A DNA stretch of 64,000 nt, from assembly GCF_019331715.1 (NCBI RefSeq), contig NZ_JAHBBG010000003.1, forward strand, positions 186,001-250,000, in the 5' to 3' direction. Below the pieces are notes generated by a model. The model worked only from the letters and a program-made list of their open reading frames with translations, searched no databases and was not told the DNA's origin. Source of the stretch: Bifidobacterium simiiventris (GTDB taxonomy: Bacteria; Actinomycetota; Actinomycetes; Actinomycetales; Bifidobacteriaceae). The stretch's first letter is position 1. Every line of letters starts with the position of its first letter. The position numbers were made by a program, and so were the translations under genes. Shown here one piece after another: positions 7,991 through 16,825 of the stretch.

Positions 7991-10900
7991 ATGCAGCGCA
8001 CCCGACAGTCTCATCGTCGTGCCCGTTCGCGGTCCCGTCAGCGGTTGTTCGGACGACATCCCCGCCATTGGCGCACGCACGGTACGATCCGGCCTAGCGT
8101 GGCCGGCGTCGCCGCGGTCGTGTTTGCCGCCGGATTCCTGTTTATGGGGTTGCTGCTGGATGACCGTGCGCTCATGGCCGCCGCGGTTGCGGTCGCGGTG
8201 ACGTTCGGCTGTTCGCTGATCCTTGCCGTTACGCAATGGCGGCTTGTCGGGCGGTACGGCGTCGCACTGATCGACGAGCGTCGCGGGCTTGTCGACGTGC
8301 CGCAATCGGCCCCGCGGCTCGCACGAGTGCTGTTGCCGCGCGCGATGCGCGTCCGCAGCCAGTACGAGCGACTTGATCAGGACGGTGGCGTTGTCGCCCG
8401 CATGGTTGGCGATATCGGCTCGTCGCGCGGCCTGTACCGTCGCGCGGCCATATTCGCACGCTGGCATGACCCGTTCGGCCTGTGGTCGGCATCGCGCCTG
8501 CTGCCCGACCGCGACGAGCGGATCGTACTGCCCGACGTGCCCACGCAGCCGGCATCCGGTCAGCGCATGGCCGACCAACGATTGCAGGGGCTGACGCAGT
8601 CCGAGAACACGGGCGGCGTGCGTGCGTACACGCCAGGAGACCCGCCGAAACTCATCTCGTGGAAGGCCACTGCACATCGCGGCGAGCTCATGACCCGCGA
8701 AACCGGTCGTGACATACGCGTCTCCACGATCGTCATGCTTGACGCAAGATCGGCGGGGATAACGGACGCGCAGATCGACGCGCAGGTCGAACAAGTGCTG
8801 CCGTTGCTGGAATCGACGTCGATGGATTGCCGACTGATCGTGACGGACGGCATACGATTCGCGGATGATGCCGAGGATTGCGCGCGACTGTTGGCCGCGA
8901 TGTCACCGATCTCGACGGACGGGAGTGTGACGGCCGATGATGCGGCCAGGCAGACGCAGCCCGACAAAACGCAGGATTCCGCCGCGACTGATGTTGCTGC
9001 GACGGATGCTCCGCAGATGGGCGCCGCGCCCGACCGGCTCGCCGCACACGTGGCTGAAATCGCGATGCGGCAGACTGGTGCGGTCGGCGTGCGGCTGCTC
9101 ACGCCACATCCGCAGGGAGAGCTGGCCACGGCCCTGCGCCAGGCCGTTGGAACTGATCATCTGCGCGTCATCGAAACCGCCGCCGCTCCCGTTATTCCGG
9201 AGCGGAAGATTGCTCGACTCGCTTCGCTCGCTCGGAATGACAGGGGAAGAGCGGTTGCGTCCGTTCGAAATGACAAGAGAACGGCTCTCGTCTCCCGCGC
9301 TCTCACTGCAGCCGCCCTGCTGGTCTTCTGCGAGCTGTCGGTCGTCTCGCTCACCGGACTGGTCGCCGCCACCGGATACTGGCCGTGGTTCGCGCTCGCC
9401 GCGCTCGCGGTCGTCGCCGTCGAATCGAACGTTCCCTCGCGATCCCGACTGCGCTACGCCGTCCGCGCCGCATCCGTCATCATCGCGACCCTCGTTGCTG
9501 CCGTGACTCTCGTCGTCGTCCGCATCCACGACATAACGCAACTGTGGTTGTTCGACTCCGCCGCATTCCGTCGGGTCAATGCGGAAGCCGCGACCCTGGC
9601 CGCGCGCAACGCCACCGGAACGGTCACCAGTGTCCAACGAGTCACACCGCTCGGCGTCGTGCGGGACGTGTTCGAACGCGGCTTCGACTCGCTCGATTCG
9701 CAGCTGCCGCCGCTCACCGTCGACGAATACGGTGACATCATCCTGATCCTCGCGGTCGCCGTCGTCGTCATCGTCATCCGCCTGATCCTGGTCGCGCGCC
9801 GCACGGCCCCGGCGTTCGCCGTCCTGCCGGTCATCGTGCTCGCGTCGAACTATGCGCTCATCGGACGGCAGACCGACTGGTGGCAGATCGCGCTGATCAT
9901 ACCCATGTTCCTGATCGCGCTCTGGCAGACCCGGCCCGAGCGAACGTTCGCACCCACGCCCGCCGCTGTCACCGCGCTCGTCACCGCCGTCACGCTCGCC
10001 CTGACCACGCCCGCCGTCAGCCTGGCCGAAGCCGTGCCCATGTCGTTCGGCGACTCGACCGGCTTGCTCTCGGCGAATACGATCAATCCGATGGTCGACC
10101 TCAAACGTTCGCTCCAGGCCGGCTCCGACTCCATCGTGCTCACCTACCGCGCGACGAAACGCACCTACCTGCGCATGACCACGCTCGACGGCTTCAACGG
10201 CGACACGTGGAGCTTCGACGAGGCGCTCGCCAAGGACGCGAACCTGTACGGTTCCGGCATCCAACTCGGCCTCGACTCGAGCAACATGATGTCGGACGAC
10301 GACCGGTATCGCAACGCTGACGATCCACTCTCGTACTACCTGTACATGGGCTATCTCGGCATGTACGGATCGACCGCAGACAGTGCGGGCACTGGCGCGA
10401 TCGGCTCCTACGAATACGATCCCACCGGCTCCGGGTATGGTGCGGGCTCCGGATCCGGCGTGGGCGTCGGCGCCGGTTCGGGTTCCGGTGCCTCGGACGG
10501 CGGGGAAGCCGCCATGTTCTTCGGATCCTCGGAATACACCGACATGGCCAGCATCACCATCGAAACGCTCAGCTCCCGTTTCCTGCCCGTGCCAGGTGTC
10601 ACCAACTCGCTGATGAACGGCATCGGCGGGCTCGGATCCGACTGGGATCAGGCCGGTTCCACGATCTACAGCCGCATGGCCACCACCACGCAGGACATGC
10701 ACTACCGTGCGCTCGGCATCGGCCTGCAACCGATCTCATCAACCAGCGGATTCACGCGGATCGGCGACGTTCATGACATCCAGCAGCAGATAGAAAAGAC
10801 GGCGCAGGACAACACGGTCCCGTGGTCGCAGCGCACCGCCGCACGCGAACAGGCCATTGAAGACGGACTGGCCGAACGACACGGTCAATGGCTCGTCATG

Positions 10901-12613
10901 CCGCTTGAGGTTCACTCCTCCGGCACCGCCGCCAACGTGGCGGAGGTCGGGGATTCGGTGACCGACAAGCAGGGCAACCCCGTCGCCAGCGTGTCGGGAA
11001 TCTCCGGATACATCGGCCGCAACGGCGCGACTCCGACACCCACGTATTCGCTGGAACTGAGCGATTCTTTCCTGACGGACTACGGCATCGGATCGGATGA
11101 GACGGTCGGCATCATGTTTTCGGAAGGTGGCGGCATCGCGCTGGCAATGACGGTCGACGAGCCGGACAACACGGAGGCCGATGCGGACAGTTCCTCGGAT
11201 GACGACGTACAGGCCGGCGATGCGGATGGTGCGCTGGATGGCGGGGCGAATACCATCGAGGGCCGGTCCACGATGCGCTGGAGGGAGCTCATCCAGCTGT
11301 ACAAAGAGCTTGGGTACGAAATGTTGTCCAGCAGCAGCAACGCGCCGAGACAGGCCGAGTACGCCAGATCGGCACTCAGCACCGTGCAGGCGATGGACCG
11401 GAACACCGCGTCGAACTATCGCACGCTGCCCGACGACCTGCCCGCGAACGTGACCGCACTCGTCAAGCAGGCCAAGGCGGACGGTGTGGCGACCGATGGC
11501 GACGGCTACGACCATCAGATCGCGGCGATGCGTTGGCTGGTCGACTACTTCACCGATCCGGCCAACGGTTTCGTGTATTCGCTCAACTCGCCCGACGGCA
11601 ACGGTCGGTCGAACCTCGACGTGATCAACAGCTTCCTCGATTCGAAGTCCGGCTACTGCACGCACTACGCGTCGGCGCTCGCCGTGCTGGGCCGGGCGAT
11701 GGGCGTGCCGACGCGCATGGTGATGGGCTACAACGCGGGCGTCGAGAAGGCGAACGCGGACGGCGAGTTCGAGGTGGCGGCCAAACAGCTGCATGCGTGG
11801 GTCGACGCGTACATCGACGGGGTCGGCTGGGTGCCGTTCGACGTGACGCCCGCGACCGTCGACAACGGCAGCGCGTCGCAGGACGGCACGACCTCGGCCG
11901 GCGCGACCGGCAGCGCCGGGGATTCGGTCACGACGACGATCACGCCGGACTCGACCGGTGCCGATACGAACGGTGGTGGTGCGGATGCGACGGATCCGAA
12001 CGCATCCGACACGCAGGATGATACGAATGCCGACGGTTCGCAGTCCGGTACCACACAGCAGTCCGGTTCGGCCGTAACCGGTGCGCAGCAGGCTCGGCCG
12101 TGGTGGAACCGGCTGGAACTGCCGAAATGGCTGGCGATCGCGCTGTGGGTGGTACTCGGCGTGACCGTGTTGGCCGGGCTGGCGGCGGTTCCGTCGATCG
12201 TGCGGGCATTGAGAAGACGCAGGAGACTGCGGCTGATCGCCGGCATCGGCGCTGTCTCAGACTCCGGCAGGAACGCCGGCGATGACGGCGATGCCCGCGC
12301 ATGGCTGGCCGCATGGTCGGAGATCTGCGATACGGCATGGGACGCCGGCATCCGCTGGCGGCCGTCCGACACCGAACGCGCGATCGCCGAGCGAATCGCC
12401 GATGCGATCGGTACCGCCCAGCCGCTCACCGGCATCGCCGATCAAGCAACCGCCATCGCGTTCGGCGTGTCGCCGCAGCCTGTCGCGTCGGCAGGTGGCT
12501 TGCACGAGTCGGTCATTGCCGTACTGGCCGACCTGAAGACCGTCCGAAACCGTCTTCCGATCCATATCCGGGCAAAGTTTCTTCTCCTGCCTCCCTCGTT
12601 GTTTCATCGGTAA
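7991..12613 (+). CDS. DUF58 domain plus transglutaminase-like membrane protein (apparent fusion)
   Basis: A 1540-residue protein combining two usually separate partners of MoxR. Residues 1-400 have two membrane segments and a DUF58 domain with VRAYTPGDPPKLISWKATA (~210-230). Residues 425-690 contain several membrane segments typical of the TgpA N-terminal region. An extracellular part with a Gly/Ser-rich stretch (~813-840) follows. The transglutaminase core carries a Cys-His-Asp triad: C1223 in GYCTHYASA, H1268 in LHAWVDAY and D1284 in PFDVTP. A last membrane segment (WLAIALWVVLGVTVLAGLA) and a cytoplasmic tail end the protein. The joint at residues ~402-425 is encoded by repeat-like DNA. Probably acts in cell-envelope maturation; the exact substrate is unknown. 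Confidence 0.85.
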   Translation: MQRTRQSHRRARSRSRQRLFGRHPRHWRTHGTIRPSVAGVAAVVFAAGFLFMGLLLDDRALMAAAVAVAVTFGCSLILAVTQWRLVGRYGVALIDERRGLVDVPQSAPRLARVLLPRAMRVRSQYERLDQDGGVVARMVGDIGSSRGLYRRAAIFARWHDPFGLWSASRLLPDRDERIVLPDVPTQPASGQRMADQRLQGLTQSENTGGVRAYTPGDPPKLISWKATAHRGELMTRETGRDIRVSTIVMLDARSAGITDAQIDAQVEQVLPLLESTSMDCRLIVTDGIRFADDAEDCARLLAAMSPISTDGSVTADDAARQTQPDKTQDSAATDVAATDAPQMGAAPDRLAAHVAEIAMRQTGAVGVRLLTPHPQGELATALRQAVGTDHLRVIETAAAPVIPERKIARLASLARNDRGRAVASVRNDKRTALVSRALTAAALLVFCELSVVSLTGLVAATGYWPWFALAALAVVAVESNVPSRSRLRYAVRAASVIIATLVAAVTLVVVRIHDITQLWLFDSAAFRRVNAEAATLAARNATGTVTSVQRVTPLGVVRDVFERGFDSLDSQLPPLTVDEYGDIILILAVAVVVIVIRLILVARRTAPAFAVLPVIVLASNYALIGRQTDWWQIALIIPMFLIALWQTRPERTFAPTPAAVTALVTAVTLALTTPAVSLAEAVPMSFGDSTGLLSANTINPMVDLKRSLQAGSDSIVLTYRATKRTYLRMTTLDGFNGDTWSFDEALAKDANLYGSGIQLGLDSSNMMSDDDRYRNADDPLSYYLYMGYLGMYGSTADSAGTGAIGSYEYDPTGSGYGAGSGSGVGVGAGSGSGASDGGEAAMFFGSSEYTDMASITIETLSSRFLPVPGVTNSLMNGIGGLGSDWDQAGSTIYSRMATTTQDMHYRALGIGLQPISSTSGFTRIGDVHDIQQQIEKTAQDNTVPWSQRTAAREQAIEDGLAERHGQWLVMPLEVHSSGTAANVAEVGDSVTDKQGNPVASVSGISGYIGRNGATPTPTYSLELSDSFLTDYGIGSDETVGIMFSEGGGIALAMTVDEPDNTEADADSSSDDDVQAGDADGALDGGANTIEGRSTMRWRELIQLYKELGYEMLSSSSNAPRQAEYARSALSTVQAMDRNTASNYRTLPDDLPANVTALVKQAKADGVATDGDGYDHQIAAMRWLVDYFTDPANGFVYSLNSPDGNGRSNLDVINSFLDSKSGYCTHYASALAVLGRAMGVPTRMVMGYNAGVEKANADGEFEVAAKQLHAWVDAYIDGVGWVPFDVTPATVDNGSASQDGTTSAGATGSAGDSVTTTITPDSTGADTNGGGADATDPNASDTQDDTNADGSQSGTTQQSGSAVTGAQQARPWWNRLELPKWLAIALWVVLGVTVLAGLAAVPSIVRALRRRRRLRLIAGIGAVSDSGRNAGDDGDARAWLAAWSEICDTAWDAGIRWRPSDTERAIAERIADAIGTAQPLTGIADQATAIAFGVSPQPVASAGGLHESVIAVLADLKTVRNRLPIHIRAKFLLLPPSLFHR
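9200..9290 (+). repeat. Repeat-like sequence inside the DUF58/transglutaminase gene
   Basis: The stretch contains GACTCGCTTCGCTCGCTCGG followed by AATGACAGGG and, 35 bp on, CGTTCGAAATGACAAG. This resembles the dispersed CATTCCGAGCGAAGCGAG-type intergenic repeats of many genomes, here read in frame as low-complexity linker (RLASLARNDRGRAVASVRNDK). It lies exactly between the two domains. Confidence 0.5.
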
Positions 12614-12726
12614 AACCGTTGCAATGACTGGGGACACGCCGTAAGACGCGTGGACTTGCGTTCGGCGCTGAGTCATGGCATATTATTCGAGTTGCCGATT
12701 GCGGCCCCGGTCGCTTGAGACAACAT
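12614..12726 (+). promoter_or_regulatory. tRNA operon promoter region
   Basis: The 113 bp before tRNA-Tyr contain TATTAT (about 12681-12686) as a possible -10 for the tRNA-Tyr-Thr-Met-rpmG unit. A -35 is not clear. No coding sequence is seen here. Confidence 0.35.
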
Positions 12727-12807
12727 GGCGGATTTCCCAAGCGGTCAAAGGGAACTGACTGTAAATCAGTCGCTTCGGCTTCAGTGGTTCGAATCCACTA
12801 TCCGCCA
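12727..12807 (+). tRNA. tRNA-Tyr (anticodon GTA)
   Basis: A class II tRNA: GGCGGAT pairs with ATCCGCC at the 3' side, the anticodon loop is CTGTAAA with GTA, a long variable arm follows, and the T-arm is GTGGTTCGAATCCAC. CCA is not encoded. First of three tRNAs upstream of rpmG, an arrangement common in actinobacteria. Confidence 0.95.
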
Positions 12808-12808
12808 C

Positions 12809-12880
<72 letters not shown>

Positions 12881-12884
12881 CTCT

Positions 12885-12958
12885 GGCGGGATAGCTCAGC
12901 TGGCTAGAGCGTACGACTCATAATCGTAAGGTCAAGAGTTCGAGTCTCTTTCTCGCTA
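12885..12958 (+). tRNA. tRNA-Met (anticodon CAT)
   Basis: Acceptor GGCGGGA pairs with TCTCGCT (two G-U pairs). The anticodon stem TACGA/TCGTA encloses CTCATAA with anticodon CAT. The base-paired first acceptor position suggests elongator rather than initiator tRNA. It ends 50 bp before rpmG. Confidence 0.92.
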
Positions 12959-13008
12959 CAAATATCGGCGGAACTGCCGATGGACAACGAACACAAGAGG
13001 TGAACCAA

Positions 13009-13179
13009 ATGGCAAGCAAGAGCGCCGAGATCCGTCCGGGCATCACGCTGGCATGCACCGAGTGCAAGGAGCGTAACTACATCACGACCAAGAACCGTCG
13101 TAACACGCCGGATCGTCTTGAGCTGAAGAAGTTCTGCCCGCGCTGCGGCAAGCAGACCGTGCACCGCGAGACTCGCTGA
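13009..13179 (+). CDS. rpmG: 50S ribosomal protein L33 (zinc-binding form)
   Basis: A 56-residue L33 beginning [20 protein letters not shown]. Four cysteines (C16, C19, C43, C46) form two CxxC knuckles, so this is the zinc-containing C+ type. ATG 13009 is preceded by AAGAGGTGAACCAA. It follows tRNA-Met directly, the typical actinobacterial order, and is probably cotranscribed with the tRNAs. Confidence 0.95.
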   Translation: MASKSAEIRPGITLACTECKERNYITTKNRRNTPDRLELKKFCPRCGKQTVHRETR

Positions 13180-13201
13180 GCCGGTTCCGCATCAAGCTTT
13201 C

Positions 13202-13230
13202 AAACCCGACCTTCACCGGTCGGGTTTTTT
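13202..13230 (+). terminator. Rho-independent terminator after rpmG
   Basis: AAACCCGACC (13202-13211) pairs with GGTCGGGTTT (13218-13227) and the run of T continues to 13230. It separates the rpmG unit from murB, whose promoter must lie within the next few bases. Confidence 0.9.
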
Positions 13231-13246
13231 GTTTATGCTGACACAC

Positions 13247-14437
13247 ATGACTTCTTTTGCGGATATCACCACTATCGGTGTCGGCGGTAAGATCACCCGT
13301 TTTGTCGAGCCCACGTCGCGCGTCGGCGTCATCGAAGCCGTCGAGGACGCGGATTCGCGCGGATTGCCGCTGTGCGTCATCGGCGGCGGCTCCAACATGC
13401 TCGTCGCCGACGCGCCGTTCGACGGTGTGGTCGTGCGTGATGCGCGCCGTCGCATCACCGTGCCGGACGAGGCCGCCCCGGTCGAGAACGGCGAGCGCAT
13501 CGTTCACGTCAATGCGGAAGCCGGCTGCAACTGGGACGATTTCGTCGCGTTCACCGTCGAACTTGGACTTGAGGGCGTTGAGGGGCTGTCCGGCATTCCC
13601 GGCACGGTCGGCGCGTCAGTCGTGCAGAACATCGGCGCATACGGCCAGGAGGTCGCCACAACGGTCGAATCCGTGGAGGTCTGGGATCGTGCGGACAAGA
13701 AAACGCTCGATATCCCGGCTGTGGACATGGGCTTCGGCTATCGCATGAGCCGGCTCAAGGCGAGCATGTACGCGGCTCCGGCGACGCCGGCGGCCGAGTT
13801 TTTCCCGTCTCCGCGCTATATCGTGTTGTCGGTCACGTTCGCGCTTCGGCACAGCGCGACCGGCACGGTCGGCTATGGTCAGCTCGCCAAGGCGCTCGGC
13901 GTCGAGGTGGGCGACCGCATGGAGACGAAGGCGATCCGCAACGCGGTGCTCAAGGTCCGTGCGGCCAAGGGCATGCTTGAGGATGCGGGCCGGTACGCGA
14001 ATCCGGCGATGGCCGGTACGAAGCGTGACGATCAGATCGAGATCGCGCAACGCGCGCAGGAATCCACCCCCGATTACAACCGTCACAGCTGCGGCAGCTT
14101 CTTCATGAACCCGATTCTGACCGACGACGCGGCGGCCGTGCTCCCCGAAGACGCGCCGCGGTTCGACGCGACGCTGCCGGACGGCACCCCTGGTGTCAAG
14201 ACGTCTGCCGCATGGCTCATCGATCACGCCGGCTTCCACAAGGGATTCGCGATCGGCGACGGGGCTGCGGCCACCGCCAGCCTGTCCACGTTGCACACGC
14301 TGGCTCTGACCAACCGCGGCAACGCGACCGCAGCCGATATCGCAGACCTCGCGCGCTCCGTGCAGGACGGTGTCGAGGCCGCGTTCGGCGTCCGTCTCGT
14401 CCCCGAGCCGGTCGTCGTCGGCCTTGATCTGCGGTAG
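13247..14437 (+). CDS. murB: UDP-N-acetylenolpyruvoylglucosamine reductase
   Basis: This FAD enzyme reduces UDP-GlcNAc-enolpyruvate to UDP-MurNAc in peptidoglycan precursor synthesis. Visible motifs: GGGSNMLVAD (FAD binding), GLSGIPGTVGASVVQNIGAY, YRMSRLK, SCGSFFMNP with the proton-donor serine, and the C-terminal VVPEPVVVG-like end (RLVPEPVVVGLDLR). ATG 13247 gives 396 residues. It lies 7 nt after TATGCT (13234-13239) and just past the rpmG terminator, so the mRNA is probably leaderless. The start at 13229 overlaps the terminator and is unlikely. Confidence 0.93.
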   Translation: MTSFADITTIGVGGKITRFVEPTSRVGVIEAVEDADSRGLPLCVIGGGSNMLVADAPFDGVVVRDARRRITVPDEAAPVENGERIVHVNAEAGCNWDDFVAFTVELGLEGVEGLSGIPGTVGASVVQNIGAYGQEVATTVESVEVWDRADKKTLDIPAVDMGFGYRMSRLKASMYAAPATPAAEFFPSPRYIVLSVTFALRHSATGTVGYGQLAKALGVEVGDRMETKAIRNAVLKVRAAKGMLEDAGRYANPAMAGTKRDDQIEIAQRAQESTPDYNRHSCGSFFMNPILTDDAAAVLPEDAPRFDATLPDGTPGVKTSAAWLIDHAGFHKGFAIGDGAAATASLSTLHTLALTNRGNATAADIADLARSVQDGVEAAFGVRLVPEPVVVGLDLR

Positions 14438-14580
14438 GAGTATGCCTCTCGGCTTGCGGATTGCCCGGAGTGCCGATGAGATTCGTTCTTGCGCGATGTA
14501 ACACGCTTCGCTTATGCTCGAGTGTTGATAATCACACGACCACCAGTCGAAACGACGCCGACAGAGAAGAGGCGAAGCGC

Positions 14581-16107
14581 ATGTCCATGCACATATTCCG
14601 CACGAAATCAGTCGAGCAAACCATCGCCGAAACCGGCGAGGAGGGCCGCTCGCTCAAACGTAATCTCACATGGTGGGATCTGTCCATCATGGGTGTTGCC
14701 GTCGCGGTCGGCGCGGGCATCTTCTCGGTCGGTGCACAGGCCGCCGCGTTCCACGCCGGCCCGGCCGTCATCATCAGCTTCCTGATCGCCGGCATCGTGT
14801 GCGGCGCGGCCGTCATGTGCTACGCCGAATTCGCGTCCATGATCCCGGTCGCCGGCTCCGCGTACACGTTCACCTACACCACGGTCGGCGAGATCATGGC
14901 ATGGGTGATCGGCTGGGACCTCATCCTCGAAATGCTCATGGCCGGATCGGTCATCAGCAAATACTGGGGCGTCTACCTCAACGACTTCATGCGGCTCATG
15001 GGATGGAACGCGAACACGAACCTCACGTTCGGCTCGTTCCACATCGATATCGCGCCGATCATCATCGTCGCGTTCTTCACCACGCTGCTCGTGTTCGGTA
15101 CGAAGATCGGCGCGCGCGTCGACGGCGCGATGACCGTGCTCAAGATCGCCATCGTCTTCTTCGTCGTCATCGTCGGCTTCTTCTACGTCAAGGCGTCCAA
15201 CTTCACGCCGTTCATCCCGCCGTCCGAACCGGCGTCCGCCGTGTCCGGCTCGATGGTCACCGGCGAGATGACCCAGCCGTTGTGGCAGTTCCTCACCGGC
15301 ATGACGCCGAGCGTGTACGGCGTGCCTGGCATCCTGTCGGGCGCGGCGCTCGTGTTCTTCGCGTTCATCGGCTTCGACGTGGTTGCCACCGCGTCCGAGG
15401 AGACTATCAATCCGAAGAAGAACGTGCCGCTGGGCATCGGCGTGGGCATGGCGCTGATCATCATCATGTACATGCTCGTCGCGATCGTGACCACCGGCAT
15501 GGTCTCGTACAAGGATCTCGCCGCGCAGGACAGCCCGTCGCTGGCCACCGCGTTCGAACTGGTGGGCGCGAACTGGGCCGCGAAGATCATCAGCTTCGGC
15601 ATCGTGCTGGGACTTGCGACCGTGGTGATGGTGCTGCTGCTGGGATTGACCCGCGTCGTGTTCGCGATGAGCCGCGACGGTCTGCTGCCGCGAGGACTCT
15701 CGAAGACCGGCAAGCACGGCACGCCGGCCGCATTGCAGATCTGCGTCGGCGTCGTGGTCGCGCTGGTCGCCGCGTTCTTCGACATCGGCGTATTGAGCGA
15801 CATGGTGAACATCGGCACGCTGTCGGCGTTCACGCTGGTCGCGATCTCCATCCCGATCATGCGCAAGAAGCGTCCGGAGCTGCCGCGCGCGTTCAAGATG
15901 CCGGGCAACCCATGGGTGCCGATCCTGATCGCGCTCGCGAACCTGTGGCTGATGCTGAACCTGTCGGTGCTCACATGGATCCGGTTCGTGGTGTGGCTGA
16001 TCGTCGGTTTCTGCGTGTACTTCGGCTACAGCTACCGTCACGCGCGTCTCGGCACCGGCGAGCTGGATGCCGAACTGGACGAGGGAAGTCTCGCCGCCAA
16101 CGCATGA
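14581..16107 (+). CDS. APC-superfamily amino acid permease (cationic amino acid transporter type)
   Basis: A 508-residue transporter with about 12 membrane segments. The N-terminal LTWWDLSIMGVAVAVGAGIFSVGAQ is the unwound TM1 region of APC transporters. The domain order and ISFLIAGIVCGAAVMCYAEF and AALVFFAFIGFDVVATASEE match the cationic amino acid transporter (CAT) group. Substrate not decided by sequence. ATG 14581 follows GAAGAGGCG. It is upstream of fdxA by 98 bp and probably a separate transcript. Confidence 0.88.
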   Translation: MSMHIFRTKSVEQTIAETGEEGRSLKRNLTWWDLSIMGVAVAVGAGIFSVGAQAAAFHAGPAVIISFLIAGIVCGAAVMCYAEFASMIPVAGSAYTFTYTTVGEIMAWVIGWDLILEMLMAGSVISKYWGVYLNDFMRLMGWNANTNLTFGSFHIDIAPIIIVAFFTTLLVFGTKIGARVDGAMTVLKIAIVFFVVIVGFFYVKASNFTPFIPPSEPASAVSGSMVTGEMTQPLWQFLTGMTPSVYGVPGILSGAALVFFAFIGFDVVATASEETINPKKNVPLGIGVGMALIIIMYMLVAIVTTGMVSYKDLAAQDSPSLATAFELVGANWAAKIISFGIVLGLATVVMVLLLGLTRVVFAMSRDGLLPRGLSKTGKHGTPAALQICVGVVVALVAAFFDIGVLSDMVNIGTLSAFTLVAISIPIMRKKRPELPRAFKMPGNPWVPILIALANLWLMLNLSVLTWIRFVVWLIVGFCVYFGYSYRHARLGTGELDAELDEGSLAANA

Positions 16108-16205
16108 TCCGGACACTGCGGCGGACGTTGGTTGCCGTCGGTCGGTCGGTCCGGGGCGTCCGAAGTGTGGACTACTCTGGAGTGAGCTTAAACGAAGGAG
16201 AAACC

Positions 16206-16526
16206 ATGCCATACGTTGTCGCTCAGCCTTGCGTGGACGTCAAGGACAAGGCCTGCGTGGACGAGTGCCCGGTCGACTGCATCTACGAGGGCTCCCGCTC
16301 GCTGTACATCAACCCGAACGAGTGCGTCGACTGCGGCGCGTGCGAGCCGGTCTGCCCGACCGAGGCGATCTTCTACGAGGATGATCTGCCGGAGGAGTGG
16401 GCGTGGTACAAGGACGCCGCGGTGAACTTTTTCGCCGAGGTCGGCGATTTCGGCGGCGCCTCGGCGCACGGGCCGATTGGCAAGGATCCCGAACAGGTCG
16501 CCGCGCTGCCGCCGCAGAACCAGTGA
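16206..16526 (+). CDS. fdxA: 7Fe ferredoxin ([3Fe-4S][4Fe-4S])
   Basis: A 106-residue low-potential electron carrier. The N-terminal half has C9, C17 and C21 (CVDVKDKACVDECPVDC), and the second motif CVDCGACEPVCP gives four more cysteines from C40 to C50, the spacing of actinobacterial and Azotobacter-type seven-iron ferredoxins. SD GAAGGAG lies before ATG 16206 and TACTCT (16172-16177) is a likely -10. Adjacency of fdxA and dapC is conserved in actinobacteria. Confidence 0.93.
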   Translation: MPYVVAQPCVDVKDKACVDECPVDCIYEGSRSLYINPNECVDCGACEPVCPTEAIFYEDDLPEEWAWYKDAAVNFFAEVGDFGGASAHGPIGKDPEQVAALPPQNQ

Positions 16527-16554
16527 GACCACGGTTCGACTGAATATACGCATG

Positions 16555-16583
16555 ATGGCCGTCGCATATGATGCGGCGGCCAT
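16555..16583 (+). terminator. Hairpin after fdxA
   Basis: ATGGCCGTCGCAT pairs with ATGCGGCGGCCAT around ATG (one mismatch). There is no T-tract. The rest of 16527-16825 holds no gene. TACTAT (16751-16756) is a possible -10 for dapC. Confidence 0.5.
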
Positions 16584-16825
16584 TGTCGTATGCATGGCCT
16601 GCTTTGCCGACGTGGGCGGTCCGGGGCGGTGATGCGTCGGCGGATTGCCGTTGTGCCGTGATTCGGTGGCGCGGCGTGATACGGCCGGCGTGGCACGCCC
16701 GCCGTCGTCTTACCTGTCAGATGCCGTGCGCTGTGTCCCGGCACGCACGGCTACTATGTGTGTAGAAATCGCCGTTACCGGCCGGCGTCCACGGTCGCCC
16801 GAGCCGTATCGCAAGAAGGAGCATC

